A stretch of DNA of 64,000 bases from Flavobacteriaceae bacterium (lineage in GTDB: Bacteria > Bacteroidota > Bacteroidia > Flavobacteriales > Flavobacteriaceae). The stretch is from assembly GCA_030148025.1 (NCBI GenBank), contig JASBUG010000037.1, positions 64,001 to 128,000 on the forward strand, written 5' to 3'. The notes beneath the pieces are model-generated. The model ran no database searches. It worked only from the letters and a program-made list of their open reading frames with translations, and was not told the DNA's origin. Of the stretch, positions 8,047 to 17,138 are shown piece by piece (the first letter of the stretch is position 1; each line of letters starts with the position of its first letter). The position numbers and the translations under genes were made by a program.

Positions 8047-9843
8047 ATGAGCAAATCACCTCTGGAAATACAAATAAAAACACTTCCAAATAGCCCTGGA
8101 GTTTATCAATATTTTGACAAGAATGACACGTTGATCTATGTGGGTAAGGCAAAGAACTTAAAGAAGCGTGTGAGCTCGTATTTTACTAAAACTCACGATA
8201 ATGGGAAAACCCGTGTTCTGGTAAAGAAAATAGCCAATATAAAGCACATTGTTGTAGAAACCGAAACAGATGCATTATTGTTGGAGAATAATCTGATCAA
8301 AAAAAACCAACCAAGATACAATGTCATGCTAAAGGATGATAAGTCGTATCCATGGATTTGTATAAAAAAAGAGCGTTTCCCTAGAGTATTTCAAACAAGA
8401 CGATTAATTAAAGATGGCTCTGAATATTTTGGCCCTTATACAAGTGTAAAAACAGTACATACACTTTTAGATCTAATCAAAGGGCTTTATGCCTTACGTA
8501 CCTGTAATTATCATCTGTCTCAGGAGAAGATTTCAGCAGGAAAATATAAAGTATGTTTAGAATATCATTTAGGAAATTGTAAAGGTGCATGCGAAGGATT
8601 TGAAACAGCAGATGAATACAATGAAAAAATAAAAGCGATTAGAGAGATTCTTAAAGGAAATTTCAAGGACTCTTTACATCAATTTAGAGAACAAATGCAA
8701 TATTTAGCATCACAGATGCAGTTTGAAGAGGCTCAAAAAGTAAAAGAGAAGATTGAAATACTAGAGAATTATCAAGCAAGATCTACAATTGTAAATCCAA
8801 AAATCAGCAATGTAGATGTGTTTTCTATAGTGAGTGATGAAAGTTATGCTTACGTTAATTTTTTACAACTATCGTACGGGTCTATTATAAGATCACATAC
8901 CTTAGAGTTAAAAAAGAAATTACAAGAAACAGATCAAGAGTTGTTAAGTTTAGCAATAACAGAAATTAGGCAACGTTTCAATTCTATGTCTAAAGAAGTT
9001 TACGTGCCGTTTAAAATAGACATTGGCGAAGCAATAAAAGTAACAGTCCCAAAACTGGGAGATAAGAAACACATTTTAGATTTATCTATTAGAAATGCAA
9101 AGTATTATAGGCTGGAACAGCTTAAACAAATAAAGATTACAGATCCCGATCGTCATGCAAATAGAATCATGGCACAAATGAAAGCCGATTTAAGACTCAC
9201 CGAAGAGCCTAGGCATATTGAGTGTTTTGATAATTCGAATATTCAAGGCACACACCCTGTGGCAGCTTGTGTAGTGTTTAAAAATGGGAAGCCTAGTAAA
9301 AAGGAATACAGACATTTTAATATAAAAACCGTAGAAGGTCCTGATGATTTTGCGTCGATGACAGAAGTAGTTTATAGACGGTATAAACGCTTAATGGATG
9401 AAGAGCAACCGCTACCTCAACTTATAGTAATAGATGGAGGAAAAGGACAACTTTCTGCAGCTTTAAAAAGTTTAGACGATTTAGGATTAAGAGGAAAAAT
9501 AGCAATTGTAGGAATTGCAAAACGTTTGGAAGAATTATTCTATCCAAATGACCCAATTCCATTATATTTAGATAAAAAAAGTGAAACATTAAAAATCATT
9601 CAGCAACTTCGTAATGAAGCACACCGTTTCGGAATTGAACATCATAGAAACAAACGAAGTAAAAGTGCTTTAAATACTGAATTAGAAACTATTCCGGGAG
9701 TAGGTGAAAAAACCATTGTTGAGTTATTAAAACATTTTAAATCCGCCAAAAGAATATCGTATGCAAAGTTGGATGAATTAGAAGATGTGGTAGGAATTTC
9801 GAGGGCGAAACGTATATATAATTACTATAATAAGACAGAGTGA
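8047..9843 (+). CDS. uvrC: excinuclease ABC subunit C
   Basis: UvrC makes both incisions around bulky lesions during nucleotide-excision repair. The 598-residue protein has, in order, an N-terminal GIY-YIG nuclease (PGVYQYFDK, then [18 protein letters not shown]), a Cys-containing region, a UVR coiled-coil segment (about residues 205-235) that contacts UvrB, the RNase H-like nuclease domain ([12 protein letters not shown] and [12 protein letters not shown]) and a C-terminal helix-hairpin-helix ([16 protein letters not shown]). The length is normal for the family. Its TGA overlaps the GTG start of the next gene. Confidence 0.97.
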   Translation: MSKSPLEIQIKTLPNSPGVYQYFDKNDTLIYVGKAKNLKKRVSSYFTKTHDNGKTRVLVKKIANIKHIVVETETDALLLENNLIKKNQPRYNVMLKDDKSYPWICIKKERFPRVFQTRRLIKDGSEYFGPYTSVKTVHTLLDLIKGLYALRTCNYHLSQEKISAGKYKVCLEYHLGNCKGACEGFETADEYNEKIKAIREILKGNFKDSLHQFREQMQYLASQMQFEEAQKVKEKIEILENYQARSTIVNPKISNVDVFSIVSDESYAYVNFLQLSYGSIIRSHTLELKKKLQETDQELLSLAITEIRQRFNSMSKEVYVPFKIDIGEAIKVTVPKLGDKKHILDLSIRNAKYYRLEQLKQIKITDPDRHANRIMAQMKADLRLTEEPRHIECFDNSNIQGTHPVAACVVFKNGKPSKKEYRHFNIKTVEGPDDFASMTEVVYRRYKRLMDEEQPLPQLIVIDGGKGQLSAALKSLDDLGLRGKIAIVGIAKRLEELFYPNDPIPLYLDKKSETLKIIQQLRNEAHRFGIEHHRNKRSKSALNTELETIPGVGEKTIVELLKHFKSAKRISYAKLDELEDVVGISRAKRIYNYYNKTE

Positions 9844-12080
9844 GGCAAGTTATAATCATATTAATGCTTTTTATTGCATTTACTATGCAAGGACAGGATC
9901 AACAAACTAAAGATTTAAAAGTTGGCTTGGTACTTAGTGGTGGTGGTGCAAAAGGATTGGCCCATATTGGCGCTTTAAAAGTGCTGGATAGTCTGGGAGT
10001 GAAAGTCGATTATATTGCTGGTACTAGTATGGGAGCAATTATTGGTTCGCTTTATGCTTCGGGGTATTCAGGAAAACAACTAGATTCTATATTCACATCA
10101 ACTAATTTTGACGATATAATAAGTGATAATATTCCCAGAGCAGCGAAAACATTTTACGAACGAGAGAACTCTGAGAAGTATGCCTTGTCAATTCCGTTTA
10201 ACAACTTTAAAATACATATTCCGTCGGCTATTTCAAGAGGGCAAAATGTATTTAACTTATTGTCTAGATTAACGCTTCACGTAAGTGACGTTAATGATTT
10301 TGAAAAATTACCAATTCCATTTTTTTGTATAGCAACTAATATTGAAACTGGAGAAGCGGTCTTGTTAAATAAAGGCAGTTTACCGCAGGCTATTGCAGCC
10401 AGTGGTGCATTTCCTTCTTTATTTCAGCCAGTGGTTATTGATGATATAACTTTAACAGATGGTGGTGTGGTTAATAACTATCCTATTGACGAGTTAAGAG
10501 CGAAAGGAATGGATGTGATTATTGGCGTGGATGTGCAGGATGGATTGGCTTCTATAGAAGATTTGCAGTCGGCACCAGAGATCTTGCTTCAGATCAATAA
10601 TTTTAGAACGATCAAGGACATGAAGGATAAAGCTCCTAAAACAGATATCTATATAAAGCCAGATATAAAAGGGTTTACAGTGGTGTCTTTTGATGAAGGA
10701 GAACAAATTATTAAACGAGGTAAACAAGCAGCAAGAGCCTTAAGTAATGAGCTGAAATCTTTGAAGAGCAAACAAGGGCTTAGAAAAACAAATTTGGTTA
10801 AAGTCACTAAAACAGATAGCATAAAAATTAATGGGATTAGTGTTGTAGGAAATGAGAAATATACAAGAGCCTATATATTAGGAAAATTAAAGCTAAAATC
10901 TGATGAAAAAGTTAGTTACCAGCACTTTAATAAAGGGGTTAATAATCTTGTGGCAACAAACAACTTTAGTAGTTTTTTATACCAATTTAAGCCTTCGTTA
11001 AATAAGGAAGGATATGACCTTACAGCATACGTGAGAGAAAGCGAAGTAAAAACATTTTTAAAGTTGGGAGTGCATTATGACGACCTCTATAAAAGTGCAG
11101 GATTGATTAATGTAACTCAAAAACAAATACTATTTAATAATGATGTTGCCTCTCTCGATTTTATTATTGGAGACAATGTAAGATACAATTTTGAATATTA
11201 TATAGATAAAGGGTTTTACTGGAGTATTGGATTAAAATCTAGATACAATACCTTTCATAAAGGTTTGGCAGCAAGCTTGTTCGTGGGGAGTGAAGAGTTG
11301 CCAGAAACAAATAGCCTTAATAAAATAGAAGTAGAACTTAGTGATTTTACCAATCAGTTTTATTTGCAAACATTGTTTCGAAAAGATTTTTCTTTAACAC
11401 TTGGAGCAGAACACAAACGGTTAAAGATTACTTCTGAAACTTTTGTAAATGATACTGACCCAGATATAGAAGAAACAACATTTGAAAAAAGTGATTTTTT
11501 TAGTGTTTATGGAAAATTGAAATTTGACACTTTCGATAATAAGTATTTCCCTAAAGAAGGATTCTTATTTGATGGCGATTTTCACTTATTCCTATCTTCA
11601 TCAGATTATAATAATAACTTCAATCAGTTTTCATACGCAAAAGCTAATATAGGTTATGCTTTTAGGTTGTCAAATGAAGTGTCTGCTAAAATTGGCTCAC
11701 AAGGAGGATTCAGGATTGGAGACGATTCCAATCAATCATTAAATTTTACCCTTGGTGGTTATGGCAACAACTTTATTAACAATTTCATTTCGTTTTATGG
11801 ATATGACTACTTTTCTATTGCTGGCGATAGTTTTGTAAAAGGCTCTATAGACCTAGATTATGAGTTTCTTAAAAAGCATCACCTAACATTGTCGGCAAAT
11901 TATGCTAATATAGCTGATGGCATTTTTGATGATAGTGAGTGGTTTACTACTCCAGATTACAGTGGTTATGCTTTTGGCTATGCTTTTGAAACTTTTTTGG
12001 GACCTATTGAAGCAAAGTATACCTGGTCGCCAGAAACTAAACATAGTAAGTGGTTTTTTAACTTAGGGTTTTGGTTTTAA
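9840..12080 (+). CDS. patatin-like phospholipase fused to a BamA/TamA-type outer-membrane barrel
   Basis: The protein (746 residues) has a signal peptide ([18 protein letters not shown]), then a patatin domain with the oxyanion loop SGGGAKG (about residues 33-39), nucleophile GTSMG (S63) and catalytic Asp in DGG (D207). A POTRA-like segment follows (about 330-400) and then a surface-antigen beta-barrel ending in an aromatic residue (GFWF). It resembles type Vd autotransporters such as PlpD, in which a lipase is displayed or released through its own barrel. The GTG start overlaps the uvrC stop (GTGA) and gives the better signal peptide; the first ATG is 8 codons later. The lipid substrate is unknown. 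Confidence 0.9.
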   Translation: MRQVIIILMLFIAFTMQGQDQQTKDLKVGLVLSGGGAKGLAHIGALKVLDSLGVKVDYIAGTSMGAIIGSLYASGYSGKQLDSIFTSTNFDDIISDNIPRAAKTFYERENSEKYALSIPFNNFKIHIPSAISRGQNVFNLLSRLTLHVSDVNDFEKLPIPFFCIATNIETGEAVLLNKGSLPQAIAASGAFPSLFQPVVIDDITLTDGGVVNNYPIDELRAKGMDVIIGVDVQDGLASIEDLQSAPEILLQINNFRTIKDMKDKAPKTDIYIKPDIKGFTVVSFDEGEQIIKRGKQAARALSNELKSLKSKQGLRKTNLVKVTKTDSIKINGISVVGNEKYTRAYILGKLKLKSDEKVSYQHFNKGVNNLVATNNFSSFLYQFKPSLNKEGYDLTAYVRESEVKTFLKLGVHYDDLYKSAGLINVTQKQILFNNDVASLDFIIGDNVRYNFEYYIDKGFYWSIGLKSRYNTFHKGLAASLFVGSEELPETNSLNKIEVELSDFTNQFYLQTLFRKDFSLTLGAEHKRLKITSETFVNDTDPDIEETTFEKSDFFSVYGKLKFDTFDNKYFPKEGFLFDGDFHLFLSSSDYNNNFNQFSYAKANIGYAFRLSNEVSAKIGSQGGFRIGDDSNQSLNFTLGGYGNNFINNFISFYGYDYFSIAGDSFVKGSIDLDYEFLKKHHLTLSANYANIADGIFDDSEWFTTPDYSGYAFGYAFETFLGPIEAKYTWSPETKHSKWFFNLGFWF

Positions 12081-12251
12081 AAATTTTACGATATTTGTAA
12101 ACGTATGAAACCTTTCTGGGCCGAATATTTAATCTTATTACATTATCTTATCAAGAGAAATCCTGAATAAGGCGGCATTTTCGTATCTTTAAACAACGTT
12201 AATTTTTTATACCCTAAATCTTCAATAGGGTTAATTATAAATTTAAATACA

Positions 12252-13412
12252 ATGCCATTTTATCATAAATTAGGGAGTATTCCTCCTAAAAGACATACAA
12301 TATTTAAAAAACCAAACGGCGATTACTATTACGAACAGCTGTTTGGAACCATTGGGTTTGACGGAATGTCAACAAACAGCTACCATGAGCAGCGTCCAAC
12401 ACAGGTAAAAGAAATTAGAAAACAATATAGCGTAGCTCCTAAAGTTGCAAAGGCAAATAATTTGCAATCATATCGTTTAAGAGGGTTTCAGGTTAATCCA
12501 GAAAATGACTTTTTAGAAAGCCGAAAAACAGTACTAACCAATAGTGATTGTAATATTATTTTGTCGGCACCTAAAGAGTCTCTTACAGCGTATTTCTATA
12601 AGAATACAGATGCCGATGAAATGATCTTTATTCATAAAGGATCTGGAAAGTTGCGCACTATGTATGGGAATCTGGATTTTAAATACGGTGATTATTTAAT
12701 CATTCCAAGAGGGATGATCTATCAAATAAATTTTGACACAGAAGACAATCGCTTATTTATTGTAGAATCATATAGCCCAATATATACGCCAAAACGCTAT
12801 AGGAATTGGTTTGGACAACTATTAGAACATTCACCTTTTTGTGAGCGCGATATTCGTCGTCCTGAAGAATTGGAAACCTATAACGAGTCTGGAGACTTTT
12901 TAATGAAAGTTAAAAAGCAAAACGAAATTATTGAAATGGTGTATGCTTCTCATCCGTTTGATGTCATTGGGTATGATGGGTATAATTATCCGTATGCATT
13001 CTCTATTCATGATTTTGAACCTTTAACGGGACGTATCCATATGCCACCTCCAATTCATCAAACCTTTGAAACAGATGCATTTGTGGTGTGTAGTTTTGTG
13101 CCGCGTTTGTACGATTATCATCCGCAAGCTATTCCTGCTCCATACAATCATAGTAATATAGATAGTGATGAGGTGCTCTATTATGTAGATGGCGATTTTA
13201 TGAGTAGAAACGATATTGAAGCAGGGCATATATCGTTACATCCTGCTGGAATTCCTCATGGGCCTCACCCAGGAGCTATGGAGCGAAGTATTGGAGAAAA
13301 AGAAACTTTAGAATTAGCTGTTATGGTAGATACTTTTAAACCATTACAGGTAACTGAAGATGCCTTAAAGATAGCTGACGAAGATTACTTTAAGTCTTGG
13401 TTAGAAAAATAA
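12252..13412 (+). CDS. hmgA: homogentisate 1,2-dioxygenase
   Basis: This non-haem iron enzyme opens the ring of homogentisate to maleylacetoacetate in tyrosine/phenylalanine breakdown. The 386-residue protein starts MPFYHKLGSIPPKRH and keeps the conserved GFDGMSTNSYHEQRPT. The C-terminal cupin metal site is seen in PPPIHQTFETDAFVVCSF (His and Glu) and HPAGIPHGPHPG (His). hppD, which makes homogentisate, follows 49 bases later on the same strand. A TATCTTTA -7-like element lies about 65 bases upstream of the start. Confidence 0.96.
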   Translation: MPFYHKLGSIPPKRHTIFKKPNGDYYYEQLFGTIGFDGMSTNSYHEQRPTQVKEIRKQYSVAPKVAKANNLQSYRLRGFQVNPENDFLESRKTVLTNSDCNIILSAPKESLTAYFYKNTDADEMIFIHKGSGKLRTMYGNLDFKYGDYLIIPRGMIYQINFDTEDNRLFIVESYSPIYTPKRYRNWFGQLLEHSPFCERDIRRPEELETYNESGDFLMKVKKQNEIIEMVYASHPFDVIGYDGYNYPYAFSIHDFEPLTGRIHMPPPIHQTFETDAFVVCSFVPRLYDYHPQAIPAPYNHSNIDSDEVLYYVDGDFMSRNDIEAGHISLHPAGIPHGPHPGAMERSIGEKETLELAVMVDTFKPLQVTEDALKIADEDYFKSWLEK

Positions 13413-13461
13413 ACACAACTACTGTTCTTGAGTTATCAAGGACACATCAAAATATTAGATC

Positions 13462-14622
13462 ATGAGTAAAGAAATAAAATCAGTAAACTACGGTTTAGAA
13501 AAAATATTTGAAGGAGCGCAAGATTTCCTTCCGTTGTTAGGAACAGATTATGTTGAATTCTATGTTGGAAATGCTAAACAAGCAGCGCACTTTTATAAAA
13601 CTGCTTTTGGATTTCAGTCATTAGCTTATGCTGGACTAGAAACAGGAGTGAAAGACAGAGCAAGTTATGTACTGGTACAAGATAAAATTAGATTAGTATT
13701 AACTACACCATTGAATAGTAGTTCACCAATTAATGACCATATTGTAAAACATGGCGATGGTGTAAAGGTGGTTGCTTTATGGGTAGAAGATGCGCGTAGT
13801 GCTTATAAAGAAACTACAAGTAGAGGAGCAAAATCGTATATGGAACCTGTGGTGGAAGAAGATGAATTTGGTGAAGTAGTAAAGGCTGGAATCCATACTT
13901 ATGGAGAAACAGTACATATGTTTATAGAGCGTAAAAATTACAAAGGAACATTTTTACCAGGATATGAAAAATGGGAGTCAGATTATAACCCGTCGACATT
14001 AGGATTAAAATACATAGACCATATGGTTGGTAATGTAGGTTGGGGAGAAATGAACCAATGGGTAAAATGGTATGAAGATGTTATGGGATTTGAAAACTTC
14101 TTGTCGTTTGATGATAAACAAATTCATACAGAATACTCAGCCTTAATGAGTAAAGTGATGAGTAATGGAAATGGACGTATTAAGTTCCCTATTAATGAGC
14201 CAGCTGAAGGCAAAAAGAAATCGCAAATAGAAGAATATTTAGATTTTTATGAAGGACCAGGTGTACAGCATATTGCAGTAGCAACGGATGATATAATTAC
14301 TACAGTTTCTCAATTAAGAGCAAGAGGAGTTGAATTTTTATCGACGCCACCAGAAGAGTATTATAAAGCTGTTCCCGCAAGGTTGCATGAACATGATCAT
14401 GAACTTAGAGAAGATATTGAAACATTAAAGAGTTTAGGGATAATGATTGATGCTGATGAAGAAGGGTATTTATTGCAAATATTTACAAAGCCAGTTGAAG
14501 ATAGACCAACTTTATTCTTTGAGATCATTCAACGAATGGGAGCAAGAGGTTTTGGAGCTGGGAATTTTAAAGCATTGTTCGAGTCTATTGAAAGAGAGCA
14601 AGCTAACAGAGGAACACTTTAA
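13462..14622 (+). CDS. hppD: 4-hydroxyphenylpyruvate dioxygenase
   Basis: The enzyme converts 4-hydroxyphenylpyruvate to homogentisate with Fe(II) and O2. The 386-residue protein has two vicinal-oxygen-chelate halves. The N-terminal half begins with LGTDYVEFYVGNAKQAA. The catalytic C-terminal half supplies the iron ligands from IDHMVGNV (His), GVQHIAVATDDI (His) and TLFFEIIQR (Glu). The C-terminal GARGFGAGNFKALFES helix closes the active site in this family. It acts directly before hmgA in the pathway and is probably co-transcribed with it. A shared terminator follows. Confidence 0.96.
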   Translation: MSKEIKSVNYGLEKIFEGAQDFLPLLGTDYVEFYVGNAKQAAHFYKTAFGFQSLAYAGLETGVKDRASYVLVQDKIRLVLTTPLNSSSPINDHIVKHGDGVKVVALWVEDARSAYKETTSRGAKSYMEPVVEEDEFGEVVKAGIHTYGETVHMFIERKNYKGTFLPGYEKWESDYNPSTLGLKYIDHMVGNVGWGEMNQWVKWYEDVMGFENFLSFDDKQIHTEYSALMSKVMSNGNGRIKFPINEPAEGKKKSQIEEYLDFYEGPGVQHIAVATDDIITTVSQLRARGVEFLSTPPEEYYKAVPARLHEHDHELREDIETLKSLGIMIDADEEGYLLQIFTKPVEDRPTLFFEIIQRMGARGFGAGNFKALFESIEREQANRGTL

Positions 14623-14640
14623 AAGGATGTAATAAAAAAC

Positions 14641-14668
14641 AAAAGGGCTTTAAAAAAGCCCTTTTTCT
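14641..14668. terminator. bidirectional terminator between hppD and the convergent outer-membrane protein gene
   Basis: The arms AAAAGGGCTTT (14641-14651) and AAAGCCCTTTT (14655-14665) form a strong hairpin flanked by A on the left and T on the right, so it can serve both convergent genes. Confidence 0.85.
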
Positions 14669-14669
14669 T

Positions 14670-15194
14670 TTACATGAATTTGTAACCAATGCCTAATAAT
14701 AGCACATTTATTTTTGAGGAAACATCGGCACTACCTTTGTAAAAGTTGTTTAATTGAAGGTTGTATTTCGCTTGTGTCCATAATTTGGGAGTAATATTGT
14801 ACGAAGCTCCTAAGGTGCCAAATATTCCAAACTTCCTGTAAGTTCGGTATACTTTTTCTAAGGCATAGTTAAATGCAGGACCAAATAACACACTTAGGTT
14901 TTCAACAACTTCATACTTTCCAAGAGCATTTAAATATAAAGTGTCTCCACTGTCGTTAGAGGCATATAGAAGTTCTGGTTGTAATTTAAAGGTGTCATTA
15001 ATATCAAACTCAGATTGTACACCAACAAAAAAGCCTCCTTTTTTAAAATATCCTTGATCTTCTTTTTGTCCATCTACTTTAAAGTTAATGTCTAAATTAA
15101 CATAGCCAGCAGTACCAGATAAATTAAAATTTTGACCAGTTGCATTGACAGACATAACAATTAGTAGGGTAAAAAACACATTTTTTAGATTCAT
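14670..15194 (-). CDS. outer-membrane beta-barrel protein (PorT/OmpW-like size class)
   Basis: This 174-residue protein has a signal peptide (about residues 1-20, ending near NATGQ) and a series of alternating hydrophobic/polar strands with aromatic girdle residues. It ends in GIGYKFM, consistent with an eight-stranded outer-membrane barrel. The pattern suits the generic porin-family outer-membrane beta-barrel of Bacteroidota, whose members have no uniform function. It converges on hppD across a shared terminator and has a 224-base AT-rich upstream region shared with the divergent DUF3108 gene. Confidence 0.85.
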   Translation of the reverse strand: MNLKNVFFTLLIVMSVNATGQNFNLSGTAGYVNLDINFKVDGQKEDQGYFKKGGFFVGVQSEFDINDTFKLQPELLYASNDSGDTLYLNALGKYEVVENLSVLFGPAFNYALEKVYRTYRKFGIFGTLGASYNITPKLWTQAKYNLQLNNFYKGSADVSSKINVLLLGIGYKFM

Positions 15195-15371
15195 AGTTTT
15201 AATGATTAATAGTTTATATGCTAGACATCGTATTAAACTTAAAATGTGAGCAAAAGCTTAAATCTTTTTAACAAAGATTTAATATAAGTTGTATAAAAAG
15301 GCTAAGGTTAATTTTTGACTTGGTTTTTGGTTTTAATACATTTGGAATAGTAATTGTAACTTTAGCTTATG

Positions 15372-15386
15372 TAACAATAATTGTTA
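15372..15386. promoter_or_regulatory. perfect 7-bp-arm palindrome upstream of the DUF3108 gene
   Basis: TAACAAT, a single A, then ATTGTTA form a perfect dyad 33 bases before the ATG at 15419. It lies just downstream of a -7-like TAACTTTA at 15357-15364. The position suits an operator, but the sequence is AT-rich and chance cannot be excluded. Confidence 0.35.
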
Positions 15387-15418
15387 AAAACAGTTGTTTA
15401 AATACAATTACTTAGTTT

Positions 15419-16198
15419 ATGAAAAAGAGTCTACTTATATTATTAGCATTATTACTAATGCAAACTTCTTTTGCCCAAAAAGAATCTGCCTATAAATCTG
15501 GAGAATGGTTTAAATTCAGGATGAGTTATAGTGGCTGGATGAAAGCAGGAGAAGCTACATTACAGGTTAAGGATGATTATTTAAATGGAAAACCAGTATT
15601 TCATGTTGTTGGTAAAGGAAAAACAACAGGAGCTATTAGATGGTTTTTTAAAGTAAAAGATCGCTACGAAAGCTATTTTGATCGTGACACCAATTTACCT
15701 TACAAATTTATTAGAGATATTAACGAAGGAGGGCACACAAAAAAGCTGGAAATAGAGTTTGATCAAGAAAATCAAAAAGCCTATGTAAACAATATTAAAA
15801 AGAACAGAAAGTCAACTCACGATATTGAGTTAGGCGTGCAAGATATGGTGTCTGCATTTTATTATCTTCGAAATAACTACGATACTTCAAATATTCAGCC
15901 TGGAGATGAGGTTAATTTAAATATGTTTTTCGACTTTCAGAACTATAACTTTAAGCTTAAGTTTTTAGGTCGTGAGACTATAAGAACAAAATTTGGTAAG
16001 GTTAGATGTTTAAAGTTCAGACCCTATGTTTTGGCAGGAAGAGTATTTAAAGAAGAAGAAAGTTTAACTTTATGGGTAAGTGCTGATAAAAATAAAATAC
16101 CTTTGCGAATTAAAGCAGACCTCGCTATAGGATCGCTACGTGCAGATCTTGATGCGTTTAGAGGTTTAAAGCATTCATTTGAAATACAATTTGATTAA
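15419..16198 (+). CDS. DUF3108 domain-containing secreted protein
   Basis: The 259-residue protein has a signal peptide (MKKSLLILLALLLMQTSFAQ) and a full-length DUF3108 domain, recognisable from the start KSGEWFKFRMSYSGWMKAGEA, the internal WFFKVKDRYESYFD and the late segment REPxTIRTKFGKVRCLKFRP-like pattern. DUF3108 proteins are periplasmic beta-rich proteins of unknown function. The gene ends 6 bases before the tryptophan dioxygenase gene, suggesting co-transcription with that gene, the M23 peptidase and possibly pgi. Confidence 0.88.
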   Translation: MKKSLLILLALLLMQTSFAQKESAYKSGEWFKFRMSYSGWMKAGEATLQVKDDYLNGKPVFHVVGKGKTTGAIRWFFKVKDRYESYFDRDTNLPYKFIRDINEGGHTKKLEIEFDQENQKAYVNNIKKNRKSTHDIELGVQDMVSAFYYLRNNYDTSNIQPGDEVNLNMFFDFQNYNFKLKFLGRETIRTKFGKVRCLKFRPYVLAGRVFKEEESLTLWVSADKNKIPLRIKADLAIGSLRADLDAFRGLKHSFEIQFD

Positions 16199-16204
16199 TT
16201 AACC

Positions 16205-17137
16205 ATGTCACAACAGCCAGATTATAGTCACCTTCTAAAAAAAATTCAACAAAAATACGATGCCTTAAGTGAGGATACAGAAAACTACTTAGAAGGCTTG
16301 CTCTATTCAAAAACCATTACGTATTGGGATTATATTCAAACGGACGCCTTATTAAGTTTACAAACTCAACGTACTATTTTTCCAGATGAGATGGTATTTA
16401 TCGCTTACCATCAAATTAATGAGTTGATCTTTAAAATGATTCTTTGGGAGATTTCTCAAGTTGCTGAAAAGGAAGATATCGATGCAAAGTTTTTTGAACA
16501 AAAATTGATGCGAATTAGTCGCTATTTTGATATGCTAACTACATCGTTCGATATCATGAGAGAAGGTATGGAGATAGAACAATATAATAAGTTTAGGCAT
16601 ACACTTACGCCAGCAAGTGGATTTCAAAGCGCACAATACAGAATGATCGAGTTTGCATCTACAGAGCTTATTAATTTGATCGATAACAGGTTTAGAGCTA
16701 CCATAGATAGAAATACACCTTTTGAACATGCTTTTGAGCATTTATATTGGCAGGCTGCAGGTAAAGACTATAAAACGGGGAGCAAATCTAAATTGCTAAT
16801 TAACTTTGAAGACCGTTATAAAGAAGAGTTTATAACTTTTATGAAAATTTATAACACTAAAAACCTTTGGTCAAGATTTAAAGAATTACCAGAAAAAGAC
16901 AGAAAAGATGCAGACCTTGTTAAGGCAATGAGACATTACGATTATACAGTAAATATAACATGGGTAATGGCTCATTATAATGCAGCAAAACATTATATTC
17001 TAGGGCCAGATGGCGATGGTGAAGCTACTGGAGGTAGTGATTGGCAAAAATATATGCATCCAAAATATCAAAAACGAATATTTTTTCCAGAACTTTGGAG
17101 TCAAGAAGAACTAGATAATTGGGGTGAAGATGTGTAA
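16205..17137 (+). CDS. kynA: tryptophan 2,3-dioxygenase family haem protein
   Basis: The family opens the indole ring of tryptophan to N-formylkynurenine. The 310-residue protein keeps the substrate/haem motif FRHTLTPASGFQSAQYR, the early FIAYHQINELIFKMILWE and a late His-rich helix with HYDYTVNITWVMAHY that would supply the proximal haem ligand. The usual GTGGSSG loop is changed to GEATGGSDW, so the subfamily differs from classical KynA and a related indole substrate is possible. No formamidase or kynureninase gene lies in the window. The neighbours hppD and hmgA support an amino-acid catabolic setting. Confidence 0.85.
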   Translation: MSQQPDYSHLLKKIQQKYDALSEDTENYLEGLLYSKTITYWDYIQTDALLSLQTQRTIFPDEMVFIAYHQINELIFKMILWEISQVAEKEDIDAKFFEQKLMRISRYFDMLTTSFDIMREGMEIEQYNKFRHTLTPASGFQSAQYRMIEFASTELINLIDNRFRATIDRNTPFEHAFEHLYWQAAGKDYKTGSKSKLLINFEDRYKEEFITFMKIYNTKNLWSRFKELPEKDRKDADLVKAMRHYDYTVNITWVMAHYNAAKHYILGPDGDGEATGGSDWQKYMHPKYQKRIFFPELWSQEELDNWGEDV

Positions 17138-17138
17138 T

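Noticed and set aside
12105..12170. A 21-codon ORF (MKPFWAEYLILLHYLIKRNP and one more residue) between the patatin gene and hmgA.
   Set aside because: No family was recognised, only a near-miss promoter (GATATTTG) precedes it, and such ORFs are expected by chance in AT-rich gaps.
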